Notes: generated by a model not told the origin, from the letters alone. DNA of 64,000 bases from Acrocarpospora phusangensis (GCF_016862995.1 NZ_BOOA01000042.1:17497-81496), one strand, 5' to 3'; counted from the first letter of the stretch, positions 26,235-39,224 are shown. Made by a program: numbers and translations.

Positions 26235-29200
26235 GTGATCATCTCTCCGCGACGAAGACTAGGGATCTCCCTTGTCGCCGCGTTAACCCTGGCTGTCGGG
26301 TTAACTGTGCCGGTCCAGGCGCAGGCAGACCCCGCTGTGGCAGCCAACGCAGTGCAGACACCCGATGACTTGACCTTGTGGTACGACACCCCCGCGACCA
26401 ACTGGGAGACCCAGGCGCTGCCGATCGGCAACGGGCCACTGGGGGCCAAGATCTTCGGTGGACTGGCCAGCGAGCAGATCCAGTTCAACGAGAAGACCCT
26501 GTGGACCGGTGGCCCCGGCACGTCCGGGTACGACTTCGGCAACTGGCGGACGCCGCGTCCCGGCGCCATCGCCGAAGTCCAGGCGCAGCTCGACCGTGAC
26601 GGCAGGATGACGCCGGACGCCGTGGCCGCCAAGCTGGGGCAGGGCAAGACCGGATTCGGCTCGTACCAGACTTTTGGCGACCTGTTCCTGGACATCCCCA
26701 ACGCGCCGCAGAGCTCCACCGGCTACCGCCGTGAGCTGAGCCTGCGCGACGCCGTGGCCAAGGTCGGCTACACCGCCGACGGTGTGACGTACTCCCGCGA
26801 ATACTTCGCCAGCAACCCCGGCAACGTGATCGTCGGCCGGCTCTCCGCCGACCAGGCCGGCAAGGTCTCCTTCACGCTGCGGCACACCTCGCCGCGCAAC
26901 GACAAGACCGTCACCGCCGCCAACGGCCGCCTCACCATCCGGGGCCAGCTGAGCGGCAACAAGATGAACTTCGAGGCCCAGGTCCAGGTCCTCACCCAGG
27001 GCGGCACCCGGGTCGACGCCGGCGACCGGATCACGGTGAACGGCGCCGACAGCGCGGTGTTCGTGCTCTCGGCGGGGACCGACTACGCCGGGTCGTACCC
27101 GGCCTACCGGGGCGCCGACCCGCACGCGGCCGTCACCGGCGCGGTGGACGGCGCCGCGGCCAAGACCTACGACCAGCTGAAGGCGGCCCACGTCGCCGAC
27201 TACAAGAAGCTGTTCGACCGGGTCAAGCTGGACCTCGGCGGCACCACGCCGACGGTTCCCACCAACCAGCTGCGCGCCAACTACACGGGCGGCTCCTCCA
27301 CCCAGGACCGCGCCCTCGAGGCGATGTTCTTCGCGTACGGCCGCTACCTGCTGATCTCGTCCTCCCGCGAGAACGACATCCTGCCCGCCAACCTGCAGGG
27401 CGTGTGGAACAACGTCACGAACCCGCCGTGGGACGCCGACTACCACGTCAACATCAACCTGCAGATGAACTACTGGCTGGCCGAGCAGACCAACCTGCAC
27501 GAGACCACCAAGCCGTACGACAAGTACATCTCCGCGATGGTCGCCCCCGGGACCAAGACCGCGCAGGACATGTACGGCGCCCGCGGCTGGGTCGTCAACA
27601 ACGAGACCAACCCGTACGGTTTCACCGGCCTGCACAACTACCCGGCCTCGTTCTGGTTCCCCGAGGCCGCGGCCTGGACGACCCAGCACATGTACGACAC
27701 CTACCGCTTCACCGGCGACGTCGACTACCTGCGTGACACCGTCTACCCGGTGGTCAAGGGCGCGGCGGAGTTCTGGCTGGACTTCCTGCACACCGACCCC
27801 CGCGACGGCAAGCTGGTCGTCTCGCCCAGCTTCTCCCCGGAGAACGGCCAGTTCTCGGCCGGCGCCTCCATGTCGCAGCAGATCGTCCGCGAGGTCCTCA
27901 CCAACGCGCTGGCCTCGGCCAAGAAGCTGGATGTGGACCCCGAGTTCCAGGCCGAGGTGACCGAGACGCTGAGCAAGCTCGACCCGGGCATCCGGATCGG
28001 CTCCTGGGGCCAGCTCCAGGAGTGGAAGACGGACTGGGACTCCCCGTCCGACACCCACCGGCACGTCTCCCACCTGTTCGGGCTGCACCCGGGCAACCAG
28101 ATCACCGCGGGCACCCCGGCGGGCGACGCCGCCAAGATCTCCCTGAACGCGCGCGGCGACGGCGGCACCGGCTGGTCCAAGGCCTGGAAGATCAACTTCT
28201 GGGCTCGCCTGCTGGACGGCGACCGCGCCCAGAAGCTCCTCGCCGAGCAGCTCAAGTCCTCCACGCTGGACAACCTGTGGGACACCCACCCGCCGTTCCA
28301 GATCGACGGCAACTTCGGCGCCACCTCCGGCATCGCCGAGATGCTGCTGCAGAGCCAGCACGACGTGGTGCACATCCTGCCCGCGCTGCCCAGCACCTGG
28401 AAGGACGGCTCGGTGACGGGCCTGCGCGCCCGCGGTGACGTGACCGTGGACGCCGCCTGGAAGAACGGCGCCCCCGACACGGCCACCATCCGGCCCGGCA
28501 AGACCGGCCCGATCAAGGTCAAGTCGTCCATCGTCCTCGGCCACTACCGCCTGTACGACGAGCAGGGCGACACCGTCACGGCGCAGCGCGACGGCGACAC
28601 CCTGACGTGGACGGCGCAGGCGGGCAAGGCGTACACGATCGAGAACGAGTCCGCCGTCACCATGAAGGCGCCGGCCTCGGCCTCGCCCTCTGTGCCGTTC
28701 GAGGCGGAGGTCACCGTGACCGCCCTGCGCGACCGCACGGTGCCGGCCTCCGACGTGACCCTGACCGCGCCCGCGGGCTGGACCGTCGCCCCGGCTTCCG
28801 CGCACGTGCCGGAGGCCGCGCCCGGTTCGCCCCGTACGGTGAAGTTCACCGTCACGCCGGGACCGGCCGACGGGACGCGCCAGGCGCAGCTCGCCGCCAA
28901 GGTGACCGGTGAGGGCTGGACGGGCTCGGCCACGGCCGTGCTCGCCCTGGTCCCGTGCGCGAGCCCCGCGCCCGGATCCGTGGTGGTCGCGTGGGACCCG
29001 ACCTCGGGCTCCACCGTGCTCGACTACTCGGGCAACAACCGCAACGCCACCGTCGCGGGCGGCGCCGCCGCCTACGACACCACCGCGCCGACCGGCAGCG
29101 GGCTGACGCTCACCGGCAACACCTACATGGTCACCGGCAACACCCTGCTCGGATACCTGCCCGAGGCCACCTTCGCGGCCGAGGTGAAGATCGGCGGCAG

Positions 29201-30650
29201 CGGGTACCGCCGTCTGTTCGACTCCCAGCCGTCCGGCAACCCCGGCAACGACGGCGTCCTCATCGACGTGACCCCCAGCAACCAGCTGCGGTTCATCGGC
29301 GCGGGCGCGGGCGTCACCCTGAACACCACCCTGCCGACCGGCCGCTGGGTCGACGTGGTCGTCACCCTGGACCGCACCGGCCTGGTCACCGCCTACTGGG
29401 ACGGCGTGCAGCGGGCCACCGCGCAGGTCACCTCCGACGGCATCACCGGCTGCACCTCCCGGTCGCTCCGGTTCGCCGCCGACCAGGGCGGCGGCCAGCG
29501 CATGACCGGCGCCGTGGACCGCGCCGTCATCATCGCCAAGAAGCTGTCCGCCGACGAGATCCGCACCTGGAAGGTGTCGGCCGACAAGTTCCCGCCGGTC
29601 ACGGCCGCGACGACCACCCCGTCCCCGCCGGCCGGCGGCTGGTTCACCGGCCCGGTGCTGGCCACGCTGACCGGCGTCGACGAGGCGCAGGGCAGCGGGT
29701 ACGACCGCAGCGAGTTCCAGCTCGACGGCGGCGCCTGGACCGCGTACGCGGACTCGGTCGCCATCACCGGCGACGGCCCGCACACGCTGGCCTACCGCTC
29801 CACCGACAAGGCCGGCAACGTCGAGACCGCCAAGACCCTCGCGGTCAAGGTGGACGCGACCGCGCCGGTCACCACCGCGGACGCCGCCCCGGCCGGGGAC
29901 ACCGGCTGGCACAACGGCAGCGTGCCCGTGGTCCTCACCGCGACGGACGCCACGTCCGGTGTGGCGGGCACCGAGTACTCGCTGGACGGCGCCGCCTGGA
30001 CGCCGTACACCACGACGGTGAGCATCACCGGCGAGGGCGAGCACGAGCTGCGCTACCGCTCGACCGACAAGGCCGGCAACGCCGAGGAGATCAAGGCCGT
30101 CACGGTCAAGATCGACGACAGCGCGCCCACCGTCCTCGTCACCGGCGTCGCCGACGGCACCGAGTACGGCGACAGCCTCGACCTGGCCATCGGCTGGGAC
30201 GTCGTCGACGCGGGCTCCGGCGTGAAGACGGTCACCGGCACCCTGGACGGCCAGCCGTTCCAGCAGGGCACGGTCCAGCCGCTCCACCAGCTGGCCCTGG
30301 GCGAGCACACGCTCGTCGTCACGGCCGTCAACAACGCCGGCAAGCAGACGGTGCAGACGGTGAAGTTCTCCGTCTGGACCTCGACCGACGACATCTCCGC
30401 CCTGATCACCCGCTTCGAGGCCGCCGGGAAGCTCTCCGCGACCGGCGCCTTCAAGCTCCAGGACGACATCTCCAAGGTCATGGTCTCGGAGGACAAGGGC
30501 CGCGAACGCGACAAGAAGAAGATCGTCAAGAAGCTCAACAGGTTCATCGAGGCGGTCAACGACCCGAAGATCGTCTCCGACGCCCAGGTCAAGGCGCTGC
30601 TCCTCCGCGACGCCCAGGCCCTGATCGCCGAAAACACCCCAGAGGGCTGA
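26235..30650 (+). CDS. Secreted multidomain GH95 alpha-L-fucosidase/galactosidase
   Basis: The 1471-aa protein has a signal peptide (about residues 1-32). The GH95 module (about 45-790) begins LWYDTPATNWETQALPIGNG. The HVNINLQMNYW motif gives Asn406 and Asn408, SPSFSPENG gives Glu536 and HPPFQIDGNFGA gives Asp691. These correspond to the catalytic Asn pair, acid and Asp of GH95 enzymes. A NEW3-like beta domain (about 815-905), a LamG-like domain (about 913-1115), two OmpL47-type repeats (about 1119-1295) and a C-terminal FIMAH-like helical domain (about 1383-1471) follow. GH95 enzymes release L-fucose or L-galactose from glycans. It starts at a GTG with GGAGGA 4 nt upstream. The gene is monocistronic, so sugar uptake genes must lie elsewhere. 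Confidence 0.92.
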   Translation: MIISPRRRLGISLVAALTLAVGLTVPVQAQADPAVAANAVQTPDDLTLWYDTPATNWETQALPIGNGPLGAKIFGGLASEQIQFNEKTLWTGGPGTSGYDFGNWRTPRPGAIAEVQAQLDRDGRMTPDAVAAKLGQGKTGFGSYQTFGDLFLDIPNAPQSSTGYRRELSLRDAVAKVGYTADGVTYSREYFASNPGNVIVGRLSADQAGKVSFTLRHTSPRNDKTVTAANGRLTIRGQLSGNKMNFEAQVQVLTQGGTRVDAGDRITVNGADSAVFVLSAGTDYAGSYPAYRGADPHAAVTGAVDGAAAKTYDQLKAAHVADYKKLFDRVKLDLGGTTPTVPTNQLRANYTGGSSTQDRALEAMFFAYGRYLLISSSRENDILPANLQGVWNNVTNPPWDADYHVNINLQMNYWLAEQTNLHETTKPYDKYISAMVAPGTKTAQDMYGARGWVVNNETNPYGFTGLHNYPASFWFPEAAAWTTQHMYDTYRFTGDVDYLRDTVYPVVKGAAEFWLDFLHTDPRDGKLVVSPSFSPENGQFSAGASMSQQIVREVLTNALASAKKLDVDPEFQAEVTETLSKLDPGIRIGSWGQLQEWKTDWDSPSDTHRHVSHLFGLHPGNQITAGTPAGDAAKISLNARGDGGTGWSKAWKINFWARLLDGDRAQKLLAEQLKSSTLDNLWDTHPPFQIDGNFGATSGIAEMLLQSQHDVVHILPALPSTWKDGSVTGLRARGDVTVDAAWKNGAPDTATIRPGKTGPIKVKSSIVLGHYRLYDEQGDTVTAQRDGDTLTWTAQAGKAYTIENESAVTMKAPASASPSVPFEAEVTVTALRDRTVPASDVTLTAPAGWTVAPASAHVPEAAPGSPRTVKFTVTPGPADGTRQAQLAAKVTGEGWTGSATAVLALVPCASPAPGSVVVAWDPTSGSTVLDYSGNNRNATVAGGAAAYDTTAPTGSGLTLTGNTYMVTGNTLLGYLPEATFAAEVKIGGSGYRRLFDSQPSGNPGNDGVLIDVTPSNQLRFIGAGAGVTLNTTLPTGRWVDVVVTLDRTGLVTAYWDGVQRATAQVTSDGITGCTSRSLRFAADQGGGQRMTGAVDRAVIIAKKLSADEIRTWKVSADKFPPVTAATTTPSPPAGGWFTGPVLATLTGVDEAQGSGYDRSEFQLDGGAWTAYADSVAITGDGPHTLAYRSTDKAGNVETAKTLAVKVDATAPVTTADAAPAGDTGWHNGSVPVVLTATDATSGVAGTEYSLDGAAWTPYTTTVSITGEGEHELRYRSTDKAGNAEEIKAVTVKIDDSAPTVLVTGVADGTEYGDSLDLAIGWDVVDAGSGVKTVTGTLDGQPFQQGTVQPLHQLALGEHTLVVTAVNNAGKQTVQTVKFSVWTSTDDISALITRFEAAGKLSATGAFKLQDDISKVMVSEDKGRERDKKKIVKKLNRFIEAVNDPKIVSDAQVKALLLRDAQALIAENTPEG

Positions 30651-30679
30651 CATAAGGGGGCATAAGCCCCAAGCAAACC

Positions 30680-30711
30680 CAGGCCCCCGCGACTCACGTC
30701 GCGGGGGCCTG
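30680..30711. terminator. Bidirectional terminator-like hairpin after the GH95 gene
   Basis: A perfect 13-bp stem with a 6-nt loop lies between the end of the GH95 gene and the convergent small gene. Its core GCCCCCGCGAC...GTCGCGGGGGC is nearly the same as the hairpin at 34498-34531. Confidence 0.85.
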
Positions 30712-30755
30712 CCGCATGTCCGCCCCGGCGAACCCTCGCCCGCCGTCCCGGCGGT

Positions 30756-31268
30756 CTATTCCTTCAGCTTCTGGTGGACGACCGATTCGACCTCCGCGCC
30801 CCGTGCCATGGCGCCGAGTACGGCGCGAAACAGCCGGCCTGTGGTCTGGAAGATTCGCGGCGAAGAAGAGATTTCGCTATAGACGCCGCGGTCTATACGG
30901 AGAACACCTGCTGGAACATCGAATTCCGACGGTTGCTCCAGTAGGCCAGAAAGGAGCGGCCTGGCGAATTCCATTGGCAGGCCGGCCCTTGTCGCCGGGG
31001 CTTGCAAATCTGCTCCGATATCTGCGGACACATGTAGTTCGACATTGAGGAAGCCACCTCGATCAGGGATGAACTCGCCGCCGACCAGCGCGTATGGTCC
31101 CGTGCCGAAGAACCGTTTCAGCTCCACAAGAGCCCTCACGGTTGTGATTGAATCAAGCGGCTCCCGTGGTTGAGCGGAAGTGAGGGAGTCAGTCGAATCG
31201 AATCTGGCTGATAGTCGATCCTGTTCAATGACTACGCGATAACGCGAGTTCTCTATTGTCGTCCTCAT
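30756..31268 (-). CDS. Hypothetical protein, 170 aa
   Basis: The family is not recognised. The protein contains GPYALVGGEFIPDRGGFLNV, then GLPMEFARPLLSGLLEQ and GVLRIDRGVYSEISSSP. The GLPxEFxxxLLxGL element faintly recalls domain IV of EF-G-like proteins, but that is only an impression. There is no signal peptide or membrane helix. The ATG has GGGGGA 5 nt upstream. The gene and its flanks are visibly lower in GC than the neighbourhood, and codon use includes AT-ending codons rare nearby, which suggests separate acquisition. It ends against the GH95 terminator. Confidence 0.62.
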   Translation of the reverse strand: MRTTIENSRYRVVIEQDRLSARFDSTDSLTSAQPREPLDSITTVRALVELKRFFGTGPYALVGGEFIPDRGGFLNVELHVSADIGADLQAPATRAGLPMEFARPLLSGLLEQPSEFDVPAGVLRIDRGVYSEISSSPRIFQTTGRLFRAVLGAMARGAEVESVVHQKLKE

Positions 31269-31410
31269 GGATCCCCCAGGCGTGTAGGGTCTGCCAAGCC
31301 ATCAAGGCCTGAACCGCTTCAGGTTTCAGCGTTTCTGGATAAGTCCATCGTCCATCAGTTTCTTCCCGCTACACACGCCGGGTCGAGTGGGGTTTCATGA
31401 GGAGATGGGT

Positions 31411-32259
31411 GTGCGGGTTGGCGTGTTGGTCTGGGGTGGCGAGGTGTGGTCGGCGGGGGTTGAGGTGTGGCGTCGTGTGGAGGAGTGGGGGTTCTCGCAC
31501 GCGTGGGTGTATGACCATGTCGAGTGGCGTGGTGTCCGGCCGTGGTTCGACGCGTACGCGGTGCTGGCCGCGGCCGCTGCGGTCACTTCGAGGGTCGGTT
31601 TGGGGCCGTTGGTGACCACGCCGAACTTCCGGCATCCCGTCCCGGCCGCGCATGCTCTCAAGACGGTCGACGACATATCCGGTGGCCGGCTGACGGTGGG
31701 TCTGGGTGCGGGTAGCGACGTGGACGACCTGGGGGTGCTGGGTGCGGCTCCGCCGGATTCACGTGAACGCGCCCGGCGTTTCGCCGAATGGGTGGACCTG
31801 CTCGATCTGGCCTTCGCTGACGAGCCGGTCAGTCGGCAAGGTCACACCTGGTCGACGACGCGGACCCTGGTGGGCGGGCCGCGGCCGCCGTTCGCGATCG
31901 CCGCCGGAGGCCCGCTGGGAATGCGGGTGGCCGCCCGTCATGCGCGGACGTGGGTGACTTTGGGCAATCGGTACCGCCGTACGGGGACGGCGGAGGCTGC
32001 AGTACGGCGTCAGTCGGCCCTGCTCGGCGAGGCGTGTGCGGAGATCGGCCGCGATCCGGGGGGACTTGACCGGCTGCTGCTGTCGGGGGTGACCGATGAA
32101 CGGCCGCTGGCCTCGGTGCAGGCGTTCGACGACTATGCCGGTCGCTACGAGGAGCTCGGCATCACGGACATCGTGGTGCATTGGCCTCTGCCGGAGGGGA
32201 GGTTCGCCGCCGACCTTCGAGTTCTGGAACAGATCGCGGGCGCACGGCGAACGCCTTGA
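31411..32259 (+). CDS. LLM-class flavin-dependent oxidoreductase
   Basis: The 282-aa protein has the F420/FMN luciferase-like TIM-barrel pattern. It starts GVLVWGGEVW and has WGFSHAWVYDHV, VGLGPLVTTPNFRHP and SGGRLTVGLGAGSD, then PPFAIAAGG late in the barrel. Family members are two-electron oxidoreductases or monooxygenases using F420 or FMN. F420 is plausible in an actinobacterium, but the cofactor cannot be assigned here. The GTG at 31411 is preferred because GAGGAG (31399-31404) is 6 nt upstream. The ATG at 31405 directly abuts that site, and an open GTG lies at 31387. It is convergent with the SDR gene, 5 nt between stops. Confidence 0.87.
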   Translation: MRVGVLVWGGEVWSAGVEVWRRVEEWGFSHAWVYDHVEWRGVRPWFDAYAVLAAAAAVTSRVGLGPLVTTPNFRHPVPAAHALKTVDDISGGRLTVGLGAGSDVDDLGVLGAAPPDSRERARRFAEWVDLLDLAFADEPVSRQGHTWSTTRTLVGGPRPPFAIAAGGPLGMRVAARHARTWVTLGNRYRRTGTAEAAVRRQSALLGEACAEIGRDPGGLDRLLLSGVTDERPLASVQAFDDYAGRYEELGITDIVVHWPLPEGRFAADLRVLEQIAGARRTP

Positions 32260-32264
32260 GCGGG

Positions 32265-32996
32265 TCACCCGGCCGCGGGGGCGGGGAGGGCGGCGTGCTG
32301 GTAGGGCGTCGGGGCCATTCCGGGCTGGACGACCAGGGTCGTGCCCGAGGTGTCGGCGTACAGGGCCGCTTCCACGGCGGACGCGACGTCCTCGGCTGTC
32401 AGCATCGGGATGCCCGCCTGGACCATCATGTCCTTGACGGGCGCGACCAGCGGGGTGTCGGTGAAGCCCGGGCAGACGGCGCCGATCCTGACTCCGTCCC
32501 GGGAGAGCGGCTCGGCCAGGGCCCGTACCAGGCCGACTGTGGCGTGTTTGCTCATGGAGTAGATCGGGTCGATGCCGAAGCCGACGAGGCCGGCCAGAGA
32601 GGAGGTGACCACGATCGAGCCGCCACCGGAGTTCTTGAGCAGGGGGAGGGCGGCCGCCACGCCGTAGACGACGGCGTCGACGTTGACGCCCATCACGGTC
32701 CGGTACCGCTCGGCGTCGAAGGCCGACATGTCGAGGCCGCCGTTGGTCCCGGCGTTGAGATGGACGAGGTCGAGGCGGCCGTACCGTTCCTGCGCGAGCG
32801 CGACGGCCCGCAGCGAGGTCTCCGGTGAACTGACGTCACCCGCCACCGGCACGCCGCGCACCTCCTGGGCGATCCGCTCGACGCCTTCGCCGTCGCGATC
32901 GACCAGGACGCAGGCGACTCCGTTCGCCGACAGGCGCCGGGCTACCGCGGCTCCGATACCGCTGGCCGCTCCGGTGATCAGTGCGACTGTGTTCAT
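32265..32996 (-). CDS. Short-chain dehydrogenase/reductase
   Basis: The 243-aa classical SDR has the cofactor motif TGAASGIGAAVARRL near the N-terminus, NAG in HLNAGTNGG, a catalytic Ser in VVTSSLAG and YSMSK with the catalytic Tyr and Lys. After the PG motif comes GAVCPGFTDTPLV. An acidic Asp after beta strand 2 (VLVDRDGEG) suggests NAD(H) preference. AAGGAG 6 nt before the ATG at 32996 fixes the start; longer reading frames are shadows. It lies 84 nt downstream of the PadR-regulated membrane gene on the same strand and may share its transcript. Substrate unknown. Confidence 0.9.
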   Translation of the reverse strand: MNTVALITGAASGIGAAVARRLSANGVACVLVDRDGEGVERIAQEVRGVPVAGDVSSPETSLRAVALAQERYGRLDLVHLNAGTNGGLDMSAFDAERYRTVMGVNVDAVVYGVAAALPLLKNSGGGSIVVTSSLAGLVGFGIDPIYSMSKHATVGLVRALAEPLSRDGVRIGAVCPGFTDTPLVAPVKDMMVQAGIPMLTAEDVASAVEAALYADTSGTTLVVQPGMAPTPYQHAALPAPAAG

Positions 32997-33079
32997 GAGC
33001 GCTCCTTGGGGAAGGGCCGCAACAAGGGATATGCGGCGAAAAGGGATCGGTTTGACCGGCTGCGAGGGGTGCTTGCACG

Positions 33080-34102
33080 TCAGCGGCGAGAAGTTCGGAG
33101 CGAGACCCCATCGACGATGGTGTGGATCATTGACTTCCAGCTGGGGGTCACCCAGGACCGGGCCGCGAAGCCGGCGGCCGTTTCGACGACGGCGTGGACG
33201 ACCGTGAGCACGGCGGCGATGATGAGGCCCGCGTTGGTCCAGTAGGCCACGTCGGAGTTCCATCCGGCCGCGTCCGTGAAGGCGGGGTTGAGCAGCCGGT
33301 CGCCGGCCGCGATCCAGATCAGGAGGGTGGTGCCGGCGACGCTGAGCAGGACGGCGGCGACCGCGACGGGGACGCTCCAGCGGAGGTAGCTCTTGGCGAC
33401 GGTGACGCCGAGGCCGGCGAGCGCGAGGCCGAGGAACACGTACACCACACCGGTCTCCCACAGCCAGGGCGAGAGGATGCCGACGGGGTCGCCGGCGGCG
33501 TCGGTCTGGGTGCTGACGACCGGGGAGAGCAGGACGAACGTGGTGAACAGGACCGCCACCACGCTCTCGGCGATCACCGTGCCGTGGCGGGCGCGGCGGC
33601 TGGGCGGCTGCGGGAGCGCGTCGGGCGTCCACTGCCGGGCCGGTACGGTTCGCAGGCTGGCGGTCCGTTCGATGACGGCGAACAGCAGCGTGGTCCAGAA
33701 GACGATGTGGACGGCCGTGGTGACCGCCGTGCCGAGCGTCCCCGCGATCACCGATCCGGCGCTCTCACCGCGCAGGATGCCGAGGAATCCGGTGGCTCCC
33801 GCGGTGGCGGGCACGACGATCACCAGGATGGCCACCACAAGCCGGATGTAGTCGAGATACAGGCCGGGGCCGATGAGGTGCAGGGGGCGGTCGGCGTAGC
33901 CGGCGGCCAGCCGCGCCGGGTCGCCGAGCTCGGTGAGCACCGCGTGCTCCGCCTCGGCGGGGTCGCTTCCGGCGTCGGTGCGGTCGTCGATGGCGTCCGC
34001 GATCGAGGCGCGCAGCTCTCGTTCGATGTCCGGGCGCTGCCTGGCGGGTAAGCGGCGCAGGGTGAGGTCGACGTAACGATCGGTGAGGGTGGTGGCGGTC
34101 AT
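33080..34102 (-). CDS. Membrane protein with N-terminal HAAS/permease-prefix-like domain
   Basis: The 340-aa protein begins with a cytoplasmic helical domain (about residues 1-70). There RYVDLTLRRLPARQRPDIER and the following LRASIADAID match the HAAS/permease-prefix type found next to PadR regulators. About seven hydrophobic helices follow, around residues 85-105, 115-145, 180-200, 220-240, 250-275 and 290-325. The ATG overlaps the PadR stop (ATGA), with AAGGAGG just upstream, so the two are translationally coupled. Such proteins are paired with PadR repressors in many actinobacteria and are thought to respond to membrane stress. No transport ATPase is adjacent. Confidence 0.8.
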   Translation of the reverse strand: MTATTLTDRYVDLTLRRLPARQRPDIERELRASIADAIDDRTDAGSDPAEAEHAVLTELGDPARLAAGYADRPLHLIGPGLYLDYIRLVVAILVIVVPATAGATGFLGILRGESAGSVIAGTLGTAVTTAVHIVFWTTLLFAVIERTASLRTVPARQWTPDALPQPPSRRARHGTVIAESVVAVLFTTFVLLSPVVSTQTDAAGDPVGILSPWLWETGVVYVFLGLALAGLGVTVAKSYLRWSVPVAVAAVLLSVAGTTLLIWIAAGDRLLNPAFTDAAGWNSDVAYWTNAGLIIAAVLTVVHAVVETAAGFAARSWVTPSWKSMIHTIVDGVSLRTSRR

Positions 34103-34428
34103 GATTCCTCCTTCAAGGCGTGAAAGGCGGCGTTCAGCTCTTCCCAGTCGCGGCTCAGGGTGTCGGCGAGCGCGGCGCCTTGATCGCTGGTCCGGTAGAA
34201 CTTGCGGGGCCGGGATTCCTCGGTGTTCCAGTCGCTGGTGAGCAGTTCCTGCTTTTCCAGGCGGCGCAGCAGCGGGTAGAGGGTGTCGGCGTCGACGGCG
34301 AACCCGGACCGGTCGAGCTGGCCCAGCAGGGCGTATCCGTAGTTGGGCTTCTTCAGGATGAGCAGGCAGGCCAGGACGATGGTCCCCCGCCGCAGTTCCT
34401 GTTGGTGCAGTGCGTACAGCTCCGGCAT
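34099..34428 (-). CDS. PadR-family transcriptional regulator
   Basis: The 109-aa protein is a short PadR regulator with a winged helix: LRRGTIVLACLLILKKPNYG, YALLGQLDRSG, DADTLYPLLRRLEKQELL and SRPRKFYRTSDQGAALA. A C-terminal helix for dimerisation follows. PadR proteins normally repress their own operon and release DNA on ligand binding. The ATG at 34428 is preferred to the GTG at 34434 because a -10 box lies 6 nt before the ATG and would touch the GTG. The stop overlaps the next start (ATGA). The palindrome in its promoter supports autorepression. Confidence 0.93.
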   Translation of the reverse strand: MPELYALHQQELRRGTIVLACLLILKKPNYGYALLGQLDRSGFAVDADTLYPLLRRLEKQELLTSDWNTEESRPRKFYRTSDQGAALADTLSRDWEELNAAFHALKEES

Positions 34429-34434
34429 GACCAC

Positions 34435-34463
34435 ACATTAGTGTGCGTCACACACTATTGCAA
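34435..34463 (-). promoter_or_regulatory. padR promoter (-35 TTGCAA, -10 TAATGT)
   Basis: On the minus strand TTGCAA (34463-34458) and TAATGT (34440-34435) are separated by exactly 17 nt. The -10 ends 6 nt before the ATG at 34428, so the transcript is probably leaderless. Confidence 0.6.
34439..34457. promoter_or_regulatory. Candidate PadR operator palindrome
   Basis: TAGTGTG (34439-34445) and CACACTA (34451-34457) form a perfect 7-bp inverted repeat with a 5-nt centre. It fills the spacer between the -35 and -10 boxes and touches the -10, so binding would block RNA polymerase. Size and placement suit a PadR dimer. Confidence 0.68.
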
Positions 34464-34497
34464 GACGCACAATGATGTACGCCTCGGGAAAACGCGA

Positions 34498-34531
34498 CCG
34501 GGCCCCCGCGACATGCGTCGCGGGGGCCCGG
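34498..34531. terminator. Terminator-like hairpin after the AhpD-like gene
   Basis: A perfect 14-bp GC stem (34498-34511 with 34518-34531) and a 6-nt loop lie 10 nt past the stop of the minus-strand AhpD-like gene. It insulates that gene from the padR operon. It shares its core with the hairpin at 30680-30711. Confidence 0.85.
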
Positions 34532-34540
34532 CGGCGTGGC

Positions 34541-35113
34541 TCAGGCCTGGGTGCCGGCGTTGCGCTGGGATTCGGACAGGAGGGCGAGGTAGCCGTCGGA
34601 GACGATGCGCTTGGCTCGGGTGGCGTAGGAGGCGGGGTCGTCCGGGGCGAAGGTGCCGAGGCCGTCGACGTACCGGTTGTACATGCAGAACGCGGCCGCG
34701 ATGAGGACGGTGTCGTGGATTTCGACGTCGGTGGCGCCCGTGTCGCGGGCGGCCGAGACGAGCTGGCCGGTGACGCGGAGGCCGCCCTGCTGGACGGCTG
34801 CCGCGATGTTCAGCAGGGCGCGCAGTTTGGGGGAGATGGGGGCGGCGCCGAGGTCGTCGCGGACCTGTTCGACGAGGTCCATGCCGCCGTCGAGCTGGGC
34901 CGCCGCGTACGCCGCGTGGGAGGAGTAGCAGTAGCGGCATTCGTTGAGCGCCGACACGTACGCCGCGATCAGCTCACGCTCGCCGCGCGTGAGGGTGTTG
35001 TCCGCGCGCAACAGGGCTTCGACCAGCTCGTTCAACGGCCGGGCCGTCTCCGGACGGAACGTGAAAAGTCCCCGGATTCCCGGTTCGTCGGACAGCAGCG
35101 CGATGTGCGGCAT
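34541..35113 (-). CDS. AhpD-like carboxymuconolactone decarboxylase family protein
   Basis: The 190-aa all-helical protein carries the full AhpD redox signature. It is Glu, eleven residues, Cys-Arg-Tyr-Cys, three residues, His, in REL...ECRYCYSSHAAYAAA. AhpD-type proteins reduce peroxiredoxin partners or act as alkylhydroperoxidases with their CxxC. The start at 35113 (ATG, GGGAGA 7 nt upstream) is preferred over a longer frame with an Arg-rich extension. It lies downstream of folD on the same strand with a 91-nt gap, so it probably has its own promoter. A strong terminator follows. Confidence 0.9.
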   Translation of the reverse strand: MPHIALLSDEPGIRGLFTFRPETARPLNELVEALLRADNTLTRGERELIAAYVSALNECRYCYSSHAAYAAAQLDGGMDLVEQVRDDLGAAPISPKLRALLNIAAAVQQGGLRVTGQLVSAARDTGATDVEIHDTVLIAAAFCMYNRYVDGLGTFAPDDPASYATRAKRIVSDGYLALLSESQRNAGTQA

Positions 35114-35204
35114 GGGCTTGTCTCCCTCGGGTCGCGAACACTCCGGACGCAGGATTCGGGATCGTCCGTGCCGCGTCAACGATTCCGGCCGTACAGAGCA
35201 AGAA

Positions 35205-39220
<4,016 letters not shown>

Positions 39221-39224
<4 letters not shown>

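Noticed and set aside
26301..30653. Long minus-strand open frame opposite the GH95 gene (about 1450 codons)
   Set aside because: It is the high-GC antisense shadow of a gene with clear catalytic motifs; its translation is low-complexity with no family features.
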